Assembly: GCA_001931535.1 (NCBI GenBank)
Contig: CP016211.1
Span: 14,213,501-14,277,500 of the forward strand
Length of the DNA stretch: 64,000 nt
From: Minicystis rosea
GTDB lineage: Bacteria; Myxococcota_A; Polyangia; Polyangiales; Polyangiaceae
Direction: 5' to 3'
The notes under the pieces were generated by a model. That model did not search any database. It was not told the origin of the DNA and saw only the letters and a list, made by a program, of their open reading frames with translations. The position numbers and the translations under genes were made by a program. Below, one piece after another: positions 1-9,261 of the stretch (its first letter is position 1; every line of letters begins with the position of its first letter).

Positions 1-2397
1 AGGGGCTCGCGCGCCATTGCGCTCGCGGCCTTTGGATGCGCGCTCTTGGGCGCGCCGCGTGAGAGCCACGCAATCGACGCGGAGCAGGCCTTCTCGTCCG
101 CGTCCCAGCAGATCTCTGCCGTGGCGCAGGGGCTCGGCGGCATTCAGGCAGCCATCGCTGCCTCCAAAGGCCGCGAGAAGTCACCCGAGCAGCGCATCGC
201 CGACGCGGTGCTGTTGATCGGCACGAAGGACTACACCCGCGCCATCAGCGTGCTCAACGAGGTGATCGAGAAGTACCCGAAGCACCCGACGGCGTACCCC
301 GACGCGCTCTGGCTGCTCGGCGACACGTACTTCCGCGCCAAGCAGTACTACTCCGCGCGCCGCAGCTTCAAAGAGATCGTCGATCGCAGCGCCGATCCGC
401 GCTTCGGGCAGAACGTGGGCAAGGCGCTCGGCCGCCTCGTCGACATCACCCTGCGCCTCAAGGACTTCGACAAGCTCGACGCCATCTTCGCGTCGATGAA
501 CAAGGTGCCGCCGCAGGCCGTCGGCAGCGGCCTCGCCTACGCGAAGGGCAAAGGCCTCTTCGCCAAGAAGGATTGGAACGGCGCCCGGACCTCGCTCGGC
601 AGCGTCGATCCGAAGAGCGAGTACTACCACCAGGCGCAGTACTTCCTCGGCCTCATCGCGGTGAAGGAAGCGACGCCGCCCAAGGTGGTCCTCCCCGAGG
701 GCGAGGCTCCGCCGGCCGCGCCGAAGGATCGCTACGTCAAGGCCATCGACATCTTCGCGCGGGCCGCGCAGCTCCCGCCCGACACGGCCGAGCACCGGCA
801 GGTGATCGACCTGTGCTGGCTGGCGATCGGCCGCCTCCTCTACGAGGCCGATCAGTGGGCGCAGGCGGTCCAGGCCTACAACCACATCGATCGCACCTCG
901 CCCGAGTTCGGGACGATGCTCTACGAGCTCGCTTGGGTGTACGTGCGCCTCGGCGACGTGGAGCGCGCGCAGCGCGCCCTCGAGGTGCTCGCGGTCGCCG
1001 ACCCCAACAGCCAGAACATCGCCGACGGCTCGCTGCTCCGCGCCGATCTGATGCTGCGCGCCGGGCAGTTCGACAAGTCGCTCAAGGTCTACGAAGGCGT
1101 GCGCACGACGTACGATCCGATGCGCGCCAAGGTCGACGCGTTCCTCGGATCCACGAGCGATCCGGCCGTCTACTACGACAAGCTCAGCCAAGAGCAGCTC
1201 GAGGCGCTCGACAACAGCTCGATCCTCCCGCCGCTCGCCGTGCAGTGGGCGCGCGAGGCGGAGGACGGGCCGGCGGCGTTCGCGGTCATCGACGACGTGA
1301 ACCAGTGCCGCGATCTCATCAAGCAGTCGAACGAGATGATCGAGAAGCTCAACGCGGTGTTGAGCTCGCCGAACCGCGTGCGCGCGTTCCCCGAGCTCAA
1401 GGCCGGCGAAGAGAAGGCGCTCGGTCTGTTGAACCGCGTCGGCCTCGCGCGCCTCGCGCTCGGGCAGGGGATGGATGACGTGCAAGACGGCTCGCTCTCG
1501 GGCGAGATCGGCTCGTGGCGCGCCAAGCGACGCTCGCTCGAGAAGCGCCTCGCCATGGTGCCGGTCACCGACGGCGACTTCCAAGATCGCGAGAGCCAGG
1601 CCCTCAAGCAGTGGAACACGGCCTCGCAGGGCCTCCAGCGGTTGAACCTCCAGGTCGACACGCTCCAGGCGACGATCAACGGCCTCCGCCGCATGCTCCG
1701 CGAAGCGCCGCAGGCCGGCGTGGTGCGCGATCCCGCGAGCGTCGCCCGCTTCGAGCAGGAGCTCGCGCAGAACGAGCGCGACCTCGTCGCGTACCGCGCG
1801 CAGATGGACGCGCTCCGCAAGATGGTGTCCGCGGGCCGCGTGCAGGTCGGCTTCGGCGATCAGCGCTTCGTCGAGGACGCGCAGGTGCGCGCGGCCTATC
1901 GCGAGGCGCTCGGCAACGAGGTGCGGCTCGCGGCCGCGGGCGTCGGCGGCGCCAAGCTGCAAGCGTACGCCGCGCGCATCGCGCCGCTCGTGCGCACGGC
2001 CGAGGAGACCGACGCCAAGCTCGACGCGGCGATGGTCGAGCTCGAGCGCGAGGTGCAGAAGAAGAGCGGCGAGGCCCGTGATCTCGTGACCCGCGAGACG
2101 CAGGCCATGGTCGGCTACCAGATCCAGCTCGACAAGCTCGACGGCGAGGCGCGTCAGGTCGTCGGCGAAGTGGCCATGCGCAACTTCGGCCTCGTGCGCG
2201 ATCGCCTGCGCAACATCGTCCTCCGCGCCGACGTCGGCATCACCGAAGAAGCGTGGGAGGTCCGCGAGGAGCAGATGACCCGCGTCCGCAACCTCCAGGT
2301 CGAGCGCGCCCGCGAAGATCGCCTGCTGAAAGAGGAGCTCAACGAGGTCCTCGACGACAGCGGCGACGCCGAGGAGGAAGGGAAGGAAGGGAAGTGA
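1..2397 (+). CDS. Secreted TPR/coiled-coil protein, 5' end cut by window
   Basis: The reading frame is open from base 1. The first residues (ending ALLGAPRESHA before IDAEQAF) look like the hydrophobic part and cleavage site of a signal peptide, so the true start lies upstream and this is a partial gene; the TTG at 46 is not the start. About 790 residues are visible. The N-terminal half has TPR-like helical pairs (for example YPDALWLLGDTYFRAKQYYS and YELAWVYVRLGDVERAQRAL). The C-terminal half, from about residue 430, is charged and probably coiled coil. The stop TGA overlaps the next ATG (ATGA), implying translational coupling with the giant TPR gene downstream. It is inferred to be a periplasmic scaffold of the same Glt/Nfs-like envelope complex. 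I recognise no catalytic motif. Confidence 0.8.
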   Translation, partial: RGSRAIALAAFGCALLGAPRESHAIDAEQAFSSASQQISAVAQGLGGIQAAIAASKGREKSPEQRIADAVLLIGTKDYTRAISVLNEVIEKYPKHPTAYPDALWLLGDTYFRAKQYYSARRSFKEIVDRSADPRFGQNVGKALGRLVDITLRLKDFDKLDAIFASMNKVPPQAVGSGLAYAKGKGLFAKKDWNGARTSLGSVDPKSEYYHQAQYFLGLIAVKEATPPKVVLPEGEAPPAAPKDRYVKAIDIFARAAQLPPDTAEHRQVIDLCWLAIGRLLYEADQWAQAVQAYNHIDRTSPEFGTMLYELAWVYVRLGDVERAQRALEVLAVADPNSQNIADGSLLRADLMLRAGQFDKSLKVYEGVRTTYDPMRAKVDAFLGSTSDPAVYYDKLSQEQLEALDNSSILPPLAVQWAREAEDGPAAFAVIDDVNQCRDLIKQSNEMIEKLNAVLSSPNRVRAFPELKAGEEKALGLLNRVGLARLALGQGMDDVQDGSLSGEIGSWRAKRRSLEKRLAMVPVTDGDFQDRESQALKQWNTASQGLQRLNLQVDTLQATINGLRRMLREAPQAGVVRDPASVARFEQELAQNERDLVAYRAQMDALRKMVSAGRVQVGFGDQRFVEDAQVRAAYREALGNEVRLAAAGVGGAKLQAYAARIAPLVRTAEETDAKLDAAMVELEREVQKKSGEARDLVTRETQAMVGYQIQLDKLDGEARQVVGEVAMRNFGLVRDRLRNIVLRADVGITEEAWEVREEQMTRVRNLQVERAREDRLLKEELNEVLDDSGDAEEEGKEGK

Positions 2398-5300
2398 TGA
2401 TGAGGAGTCATCGGCCTCGTTTCGCGTTCGCGCTCATCGCGGGCCTCGCCCTCACCCTCGGGATCGCGCCCGGTGCGCTCTCGCAAACGGCACCGAAGGG
2501 CGGCGCCAAGGCGCCCGCTGCCAAGGGCCCCGCTGCGCCCAAGGGCAACAAGAAGGACGCGAAGAAGGATCAAGCCCCCGCGCCGTCGGCCTCCGCGTCG
2601 GCATCGGCCGCGCCCGATCTGCCGCCGCCGGCGCCGAGCGCCTCTGCGTCCGCATCGGCCGAGCCCGCGCTTCCGCCGCCCACGCCCACCGTCGTGCGCA
2701 AGCAGGTGCCGCCTCCGCCTCCGCCCAGCGCGGAGAAGCTGGCTGCGCTCGCCGAGCTCGAAAAAGAGGCGGACGCGTACGAGAAGGGCGCGCGCGACTA
2801 CCGCTCCACGATCACGAACATCGTCCGGCACCACTACGAGGATCGGAAGCGCCGCATCCTCTCGGCGCTCGACACCGAGATCGCCACCGAGAAGAAGGGC
2901 CTCCGCGACGCGCGCGAAGAGGCCATTCGTCGCCTCGAGGCCTTCGTCGCCAAGTACAGCGGGCCGAACGCGCATCCCGAGAACTCGCCCGACGCGATGT
3001 TCCGCTTGGCCGCGCTCTACGAGGAGCGTGCCCGCACCGACACCGACTCGAGCGAGGATCTCGCCGTCGGCCTCAAGCCCGCGATCGCGCTCTACAAGCG
3101 CATCATCAAGGAGTTCCCGCAGTATCGCGAGCTCGCGGGCATCTACTACTACCTCGGCCACGCCTACAACGACTCGAGCCGCCTGCCCGAGGCGCAGCAA
3201 GTGTGGCGCTCGCTCGTCTGCCACAACAAGTACGCGTACCCCACGGCGCCCGACCCGAAGGATCCCGAGAAGGACACCGTCGTGCGCCTCCCGCAGGATC
3301 ACGATCGCGACTACTGGACGGGCTGGGAGAACCGGCACCCGACGCCCATCGGCGGCAGCGCCATGGGCGGCGGTCGCGGCAACAAGCCGGGCCGCGCGCT
3401 CCCTCCGCCCGACAAGAAGAAGGGCAAAGGCAAGGGCAAGGAGAAGGAAGAGACGAACACGTCGCTCGACGACGAGACCGCCTTCCGCAACCCGTTCACG
3501 AGCGACTGCCAGCCCATCCCGCAGAAGACGCTGCCGGGGCAGGAGCCTCGCTACATCGCCGAGGTGTGGTGGCTCATCGGCGACTACTACTTCAACGAGG
3601 TCGATCCGGCGGGCGGCGCGTTCAACTACAACCGCGCCGAGGCGGGGTACCAGCAGTCGGTCAAGTACAAGAAGCCGCCGGTTCACGGCGTCGCGATGTA
3701 CAAGCTCGCTTGGACCTACTTCAAGCAGCAGCGCTACGAGACGAGCGTCCGCGCCTTCATCGATCTGCTCCGCTACACCGACGCGGAGGAGAAGCGCACC
3801 GGCGATCCCGGCACCGATTTCCGCGCCGAGGCCTACACGTACATCGCCGGCTCGCTCACGTACCTCGACTTCACCGGTCCGGGCGCGGACGAACCGTTCG
3901 TCCCGCGCAACGACATCCTCGACGTCGAGACCGACCCGCGCATCGCCGAGCAGAAGATGCGCATCGCCATCGATCGCGTGCAGGATCCCAAGCTGATCCC
4001 GCAGAACGAGAAGTGGACGGTCGACATCTACAAGGCGCTCGCCCAGGAGTACCGCGAGCTGAATCAGCTCCGGAACACGGTCGAGGTCGACGAGCTCATC
4101 CTCAAGAAGTGGCCGATGCACCGCGACGCGCCCGTGGTGCAGAACGAGATCGCCGACATCTACGACAAGCTCACGGCGCAGTCGCGCGAGGGCACCGCCG
4201 AGCGCAAGGAGAACGCGGCCCGCGCGCTCGACGCGCGCACCAAGCTCTCCGCGTACGTCGGCGCCACGCGCTGGGTCGACGCCAACAAGAACGATCCCGA
4301 GGCCCTGCAGACGGCCGAGCGGCTCGTCCACGGCGGTCTCCGCCGCGCCGCGGCCGATCACACGAACGCCGGCAGCGCCCTCGTGCAGCAGGCGCTCTCG
4401 ATGGGCGACAAGGACTCGCGTGATCCCGTCTTCGAGCGCGCGCTCACCGAGTACAAGCTCGCGGCGCAGGGGTGGGAGGGCTACCTCGCGCAGGACGAGA
4501 ACGCCTCCGACGCCTACGAGAGCCGCTACTGGCTCGCCGACGCGAACCACAACATCATCGTCATCCTGGTGGCGATGGAGCGCTCGCCCACGCCGAACGA
4601 GGTCGAGGCCTCGCGCCGGACGGCGGTCGCGGTGCGCGACTCGAACGAGGACGACAAGTTCCTCCAGCCGGCCGCGTTCATGGTCGTCGACACCGCGCAG
4701 CAGGTGCTGAACGATCAGTACCGGCTCTACGAGCGCAGCAAGGGCGCGCAGGGGCTCGAGCGGCGCGATCAGGTCAAGACGACCGGCGAAGGCGACGCGG
4801 TGAAGGTCGTGAAGGAGACGATCCCGCCGCCGGCGCTCGCCGCCGTGGCCGCGCGCGACGAGTACATCCACCGCGTGCCGCCGCACGTCGACGTGGCCAC
4901 CTCGGCGAAGGAGGGCGGGAAGAACGCCGACCTCTACGCCTTCCAGGCCGCGGACATCTTCTTCCTCTACGGCAACTTCGAGGAGGCGACGAAGCGCCTC
5001 GAGCCGATGTACCGCGAGCAATGCGGCAAGAGCGGTTGGGGCTACAAGGCCTGGAGCCGCATGATGGACATGGCCGCCCTCTCGCGCGACGTCCCCGGCA
5101 GCCGCAAGCTCGCCGAGGAGTACGAGAAGAAGCCCTGCGCCATGAGCGAGGAGCAGAAGGCCGTCGCCAACCGCAAGGCCAAGGACATCAAGTCGAGCGG
5201 CTACTACATCGACGCGGCCACCGCTTACGAGAAGGCCGAGAAGATGCCGGACGGCCCGGAGCGCATCAAACAATGGCGCGAGGCCGGCGCGCTCTACCAG

Positions 5301-6770
5301 GCCGCGCTCAAGAACGCGCCCGCCCGCGACGAGGCGCCCGAGGCCGCGATCAACGGCGCGCTCGCGTACAAGCAGGTCGGCGACTACGACCAGGCCATCG
5401 AGATGTACTCCCTGTTCATCAAGGAGTACGGCAACGAGGAGAACCTCAAGAAGCTCGAGAAGGGCGACCACGCCGTCAACCCGCCGAAGCCCGCCGATCC
5501 GAAGAAGTACGGCGAGCGCGTGAAGTTCTTGAAGCGCGCCTACGACGATCTCTCGGCGGCGTACGTGCTCTTCTTCAACTACCGCACGGCGGCCGAGACG
5601 TTCGACACCATCTCCAAGAACCCGCGCTTCGAGAAGCCCGCGCGCCGCGAGGCCGCGCTCCAGGCCGTGATTCTGTACTCGAGCATCGGCGACAAGGAGA
5701 AGATGCTCGCCACGCGGCAGTCGTTCTACAGCCTCGATCCGCCGGCCGAAAAGAAGGCCGAGATCGACTGGCGCGTCGCCGAGGCCGATCTCAAGACCTG
5801 GGACGAGCACGGCCTCGACGAAGGGACGAACCGCGGCGAACGCCTCAAGGCGATCACCGCGATGGACGCCTACTACAGCCAGAACAAGACGAAGAACGAG
5901 GCCGCGCCCTACGTCGTCTTCGCTGCCTACCACGCCGCCAAGCTGCGCAAGGCCGGCAAGGATCCCAAGGCCGTCGAGTGGTGCAAGAGCACCATCTCGG
6001 CCTTCGAGAAGTTCCGCGGCACGGCCAAGGTCGGCGAGGGCGGGCGCAACTCGGCGCTCGGCTCGACCCAGGCCGACATGGCCGCGGAATGCGCGTACGG
6101 CGCCATCGACGAGCGCATCCACGCCGACTTCGACTACGACACCGGCCACCACCGCTACGCGGGCGTCATCGACAAGGTGGTGAAGGCGTACACCGACGAC
6201 CTGAAGAAGGCCGAGAAGTACTTCAACGAGCTTCAGGACGTGGTGAACAAGTTCGAGTCGCGCCCGTGGTCGGTGGCGGCCAAGGCGCGGCAGGGCTCGC
6301 TCTACGACTCGTGCCGCACGGGCCTCTACAACGCGCGCCCGCCGGCGCTGAAGCTCTACTCCGACAAGGAGGAGAAGCTCCTCAAGCTCGCCGAGACGAG
6401 CGGTCGCGACGATCTGCAGGAGACGGCGGACGCCCTCCGGCAGAAGCGCCGCGAGGACTGGCGCGCCGCGCGCGAGCGTCAGCTCGACGACGGCGACAAG
6501 CCGATGATCAAGTTCTACACGGAGGCGGTGGTCTACGGGCGCGCGTTCAAGGTCCGCAACGCGGCCGTGGACACGGCCATCCAGCGGCTCGCGTTCTACA
6601 CGAATATCCTCGGTGACGCGAAGCTGCGTGACCTCACGCAGGGCGTGATCGATCCCGAGACGAAGCAGCCCTTCGTCTACTCGGACGGCCTGTTCCTGCG
6701 CACGCGTCCCGGCATGGCGCCGCAGCTCAAGAGCGACGAGCTGCCCTCGCCGCTCCCGGTGGCGCCGTGA
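2397..6770 (+). CDS. Giant secreted TPR protein, GltD/NfsD-like by position
   Basis: About 1457 residues starting at ATG 2397 (overlapping the previous stop) or at the adjacent ATG 2400. An N-terminal signal peptide (FAFALIAGLALTLGIAPGALS) is followed by a Lys/Ala/Pro/Ser-rich linker to about residue 95. The rest is helical, with many TPR-like repeats (AMFRLAALYEERA, AGIYYYLGHAYNDSSRLPEA, AMYKLAWTYFKQQRYETSVRAF, AINGALAYKQVGDYDQAIEM). It has no transmembrane segment after the signal, so it should be periplasmic. In Myxococcus xanthus the large periplasmic TPR protein GltD (AgmU) precedes the TPR lipoprotein GltE (AglT), as here. The assignment rests on architecture and gene order, not on a sequence search; NfsD is the equally likely paralogue. 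Confidence 0.8.
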   Translation: MMRSHRPRFAFALIAGLALTLGIAPGALSQTAPKGGAKAPAAKGPAAPKGNKKDAKKDQAPAPSASASASAAPDLPPPAPSASASASAEPALPPPTPTVVRKQVPPPPPPSAEKLAALAELEKEADAYEKGARDYRSTITNIVRHHYEDRKRRILSALDTEIATEKKGLRDAREEAIRRLEAFVAKYSGPNAHPENSPDAMFRLAALYEERARTDTDSSEDLAVGLKPAIALYKRIIKEFPQYRELAGIYYYLGHAYNDSSRLPEAQQVWRSLVCHNKYAYPTAPDPKDPEKDTVVRLPQDHDRDYWTGWENRHPTPIGGSAMGGGRGNKPGRALPPPDKKKGKGKGKEKEETNTSLDDETAFRNPFTSDCQPIPQKTLPGQEPRYIAEVWWLIGDYYFNEVDPAGGAFNYNRAEAGYQQSVKYKKPPVHGVAMYKLAWTYFKQQRYETSVRAFIDLLRYTDAEEKRTGDPGTDFRAEAYTYIAGSLTYLDFTGPGADEPFVPRNDILDVETDPRIAEQKMRIAIDRVQDPKLIPQNEKWTVDIYKALAQEYRELNQLRNTVEVDELILKKWPMHRDAPVVQNEIADIYDKLTAQSREGTAERKENAARALDARTKLSAYVGATRWVDANKNDPEALQTAERLVHGGLRRAAADHTNAGSALVQQALSMGDKDSRDPVFERALTEYKLAAQGWEGYLAQDENASDAYESRYWLADANHNIIVILVAMERSPTPNEVEASRRTAVAVRDSNEDDKFLQPAAFMVVDTAQQVLNDQYRLYERSKGAQGLERRDQVKTTGEGDAVKVVKETIPPPALAAVAARDEYIHRVPPHVDVATSAKEGGKNADLYAFQAADIFFLYGNFEEATKRLEPMYREQCGKSGWGYKAWSRMMDMAALSRDVPGSRKLAEEYEKKPCAMSEEQKAVANRKAKDIKSSGYYIDAATAYEKAEKMPDGPERIKQWREAGALYQAALKNAPARDEAPEAAINGALAYKQVGDYDQAIEMYSLFIKEYGNEENLKKLEKGDHAVNPPKPADPKKYGERVKFLKRAYDDLSAAYVLFFNYRTAAETFDTISKNPRFEKPARREAALQAVILYSSIGDKEKMLATRQSFYSLDPPAEKKAEIDWRVAEADLKTWDEHGLDEGTNRGERLKAITAMDAYYSQNKTKNEAAPYVVFAAYHAAKLRKAGKDPKAVEWCKSTISAFEKFRGTAKVGEGGRNSALGSTQADMAAECAYGAIDERIHADFDYDTGHHRYAGVIDKVVKAYTDDLKKAEKYFNELQDVVNKFESRPWSVAAKARQGSLYDSCRTGLYNARPPALKLYSDKEEKLLKLAETSGRDDLQETADALRQKRREDWRAARERQLDDGDKPMIKFYTEAVVYGRAFKVRNAAVDTAIQRLAFYTNILGDAKLRDLTQGVIDPETKQPFVYSDGLFLRTRPGMAPQLKSDELPSPLPVAP

Positions 6771-6787
6771 TCCCCTCCGATCGGAAG

Positions 6788-8254
6788 ATGGCCATGAGAT
6801 CGACCCATCGCTCCCTCGCCGTCGCGTTTGCGCTCGCGATCCTGCCCAGCACGATCGTGGCCTGCGGCGACAACCCGCAGCCCCAGACGCCGGCGCAACC
6901 GTCGCTCGCCGGAGGCAACCCGACGCCGGGGCAGGCGCAGATCGCCATCAGCGACACCCCGAGCTCGGTGCGCACCGGCGAGCTGCCGCAGGCCCCGCGC
7001 GCGGGCATGTCGGGGCAGGCGGTGGGCACCTACCAGCAGGCGCTCCAGGCCTTCGCCAACGGTGATCTCGCCACCGCGAAGGGCCTCTTCGAACAGGCGA
7101 CGCAAGCCGATCCCCGCGCGCACCAAGCCTTCTATTCGCTCGGCGTGGTGCAGGAGCGGCTCAAGGATCCGGGCGCGGGCGCGAGCTATCGGCAGGCCTT
7201 CACGCTCGTGCCCGACTACGAGCCCGCCATCATCGCGTACGCGATGCTGCAGGCGAAGAAGGGCAGCCTCCCCGAGGCCGAGCGCTTCCTCACCGAGAAG
7301 CGCGGGCAGATGCCGAAGAGCGCCGCCGTCGCCGCCACCCTCGCCGAGGTGAAGAGCCTCCAGAAGGACACGGGCTCGGCGCAGCGCATCGCGCAGGAAG
7401 CGCTGAAGATCAACCCCGACTATCGCCCGGCGATGGTGATCATCGCGCGCGATCACTACCGCAATCGCCGCCTCGATCTCGCGCTGTACGCGCTCCAAGC
7501 GATCCTCGACGGCTTCGGCGACGAGAACCCGCCCCGCGACAAGGACAACGGCGAGGCGTTCCTCCTGCGCGGCTTGATCCTGCGCGAGCAGGGGAACCGC
7601 GTGGGCGCGCTCGATCAGTTCAGCAAGGCCGTCCAGCGCCGCCCCGATCTGGTCGAAGCGCGCGTGCAGCTCGGCGCCGCGCTCGTGCAGGCCGGCAACG
7701 CCGCCGAGGCCGCGATGATGCTCGAAGGCGCCGTTCGCTACGACGGCGACAACGTGGCCGCGCGGCTCAACCTCGGCGACTCGTATCGCCTCCTCGGTCG
7801 CTACGCCGAGGCGAAGCGCGAGTTCGACTGGGTGCTCGCGCGCGACGCGAGCATGCCGCAGGTGCACTACGATCTCGCGTTGCTCTACCTCTACGCGCCG
7901 AGCATCCCCGGCATGACGGCGAAGCAGCAGATCGGCGAGGCCATCCGCGAGCTCACCAAGTACCGCGAGGTGAAGCCGCGCGACATCAAGGACGACTCGG
8001 AAGAGCTCCTCAACGCCGCGAAGATCAAGGAAGGCGAGATCAACGCCGCCAACGCACCCGCGGCGCCGCCTCCCGCCGCACCCGCGGCGACCGGCGCGCC
8101 CGATGCCGGCGCACCCGCCGCTCCACCCGGCGCGGCTCCTCCCGGTGCAGCGCCCGCACCCGGCGCGCCTGCTGCTCCGCCCGGCGCGCCGGCTGCGCCT
8201 CCCGGTGCACCTGCTGCTCCGCCGCCTGCCCCTGCGCCCGCGCCGGCGAACTGA
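6788..8254 (+). CDS. TPR lipoprotein, GltE/AglT-like
   Basis: About 488 residues. GTG 6767 would overlap the preceding stop, but the ATG at 6788 (or 6794) gives a normal lipoprotein signal peptide: SLAVAFALAILPSTIVAC, with IVAC as lipobox. Several TPR units follow (ANGDLATAKGLFEQATQADP, AFLLRGLILREQGNRVGALD, AARLNLGDSYRLLGRYAEAK). The last ~70 residues are an Ala/Pro-rich low-complexity tail. It lies between the giant TPR gene and a small periplasmic protein, matching gltD-gltE-gltF order. AglT/GltE is an outer-membrane TPR lipoprotein of the gliding complex in Myxococcus; the same role is inferred here from architecture and context. Confidence 0.78.
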   Translation: MAMRSTHRSLAVAFALAILPSTIVACGDNPQPQTPAQPSLAGGNPTPGQAQIAISDTPSSVRTGELPQAPRAGMSGQAVGTYQQALQAFANGDLATAKGLFEQATQADPRAHQAFYSLGVVQERLKDPGAGASYRQAFTLVPDYEPAIIAYAMLQAKKGSLPEAERFLTEKRGQMPKSAAVAATLAEVKSLQKDTGSAQRIAQEALKINPDYRPAMVIIARDHYRNRRLDLALYALQAILDGFGDENPPRDKDNGEAFLLRGLILREQGNRVGALDQFSKAVQRRPDLVEARVQLGAALVQAGNAAEAAMMLEGAVRYDGDNVAARLNLGDSYRLLGRYAEAKREFDWVLARDASMPQVHYDLALLYLYAPSIPGMTAKQQIGEAIRELTKYREVKPRDIKDDSEELLNAAKIKEGEINAANAPAAPPPAAPAATGAPDAGAPAAPPGAAPPGAAPAPGAPAAPPGAPAAPPGAPAAPPPAPAPAPAN

Positions 8255-8266
8255 CGAGGCCGAACG

Positions 8267-8527
8267 ATGAAGACGACCACGATCCGCATCAGCTTGATGG
8301 CCTTGGCCGCGATCGCGTGTCTCTCGGCGAGCGGCGCGGCTGCAGCCCAAGAGAAGGGCAAGCAGCGCGGCGTGATCACGCTCGCCGAGGTGACGATCAC
8401 GGGCCGCATCCAGAAGCCCATCGCCGCCGTCGACGTGAGCCGCATCGCGCCCAAGCTGACCTTGGCCGAGCTGCGGCAGCCCTTCCTCGATCGCATCGAG
8501 CAGGCGATCTACCGCGATCCCTTCTGA
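8267..8527 (+). CDS. Small periplasmic protein, GltF/NfsF position
   Basis: An 86-residue protein with a clear signal peptide (ISLMALAAIACLSASGAAAA, cleavage before QEKGK). The mature part is only about 60 residues and includes GVITLAEVTITGRIQKPIAA followed by a charged helix. A GAGG sequence lies about 10 bases before the ATG. It sits 12 bases after the TPR lipoprotein and 3 bases before the next gene, so it is surely part of the same operon. Myxococcus GltF and NfsF are small periplasmic proteins at the equivalent place. I do not recognise a domain, and identity with GltF is positional inference. Confidence 0.65.
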   Translation: MKTTTIRISLMALAAIACLSASGAAAAQEKGKQRGVITLAEVTITGRIQKPIAAVDVSRIAPKLTLAELRQPFLDRIEQAIYRDPF

Positions 8528-8530
8528 CGC

Positions 8531-9130
8531 GTGACCGGTGCTCTCTTTCTCGCTCCTGCGCTCGTGCTCGGCGTCGCTTGCACGATGCTCGCGTGGGCGC
8601 ACGTCCGTCGCGTGACGGGCGCCGTGCGCGGTGATCTGGAGGCGCTCTCGCTCGCGTTGAAGCGCGTGCCTGCGGGCGAACGCGCGCAGGCCTTGCTCGA
8701 TCGCACCGAGGCCGGGAGCTGGGAGCACGATCTCGCCGCCGACATCCTCACTACTTCCAACGACGACGCCAAAGTCTCCATGGTCAACTTGGCCCTCGCC
8801 GATCTCGCGCACGTCTTGGAGCGGAGCGATCGCTGGCCCGCGACGGCGCTCCGGATCGCGTTGCTCGGCGGTGGTGTGCTGGCTTTCCTGGCCTTCATCA
8901 CCGAGCCAGATCGCCTGCGCTGGCCGCTGACCATCGCTGCCATCTCCGGCCTCGCGGCCCTAATCGCCGCGCAGGCGCGCCGCACCGGCGTGCTCCATGC
9001 CGAGCGTCAGCGCCGCGCCGTCGATGCGCTCGTGACCGCGACGCTGGCGCTCCCCCCCGAGGCGCATCCTCCCTCACCCGTGCGTGGAGGCCCGTCGGCG
9101 CCTCGGCGTCGGCACCGAGCAGGATCCTGA
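8531..9130 (+). CDS. Inner-membrane protein of the TPR/TonB-like cluster, unknown function
   Basis: A 199-residue protein starting at GTG 8531, three bases after the preceding stop. It has one N-terminal hydrophobic segment (ALFLAPALVLGVACTMLAW), a soluble helical region of about 80 residues, and two close hydrophobic segments (ALRIALLGGGVLAFLAF and LTIAAISGLAALIAA). The overall shape, a short helical cytoplasmic or periplasmic part between membrane segments, faintly recalls proton-channel subunits of the TolQ/MotA type, but I see no diagnostic motif and do not assign it. Tight spacing places it in the envelope-complex operon before the FHA/TonB-like gene. Confidence 0.65.
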   Translation: MTGALFLAPALVLGVACTMLAWAHVRRVTGAVRGDLEALSLALKRVPAGERAQALLDRTEAGSWEHDLAADILTTSNDDAKVSMVNLALADLAHVLERSDRWPATALRIALLGGGVLAFLAFITEPDRLRWPLTIAAISGLAALIAAQARRTGVLHAERQRRAVDALVTATLALPPEAHPPSPVRGGPSAPRRRHRAGS

Positions 9131-9261
9131 GTGGACCGCTTGGACGGCTCCGTGTACCCTCTCGGGAACTTTCGATCGTCCCGCGTGACTGACTTCTTCG
9201 TCCGCCGGTTCTCCGCCGGCGTTGCGTCGGAACAAGCGCTCGCACGACGCCTGCGTCGTCG

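Noticed and set aside
2154..6152. A 1332-residue open frame on the minus strand
   Set aside because: It is antisense to the giant TPR gene and has the Leu/Val/Arg-rich composition typical of shadows in 70% GC DNA; no domain is visible.
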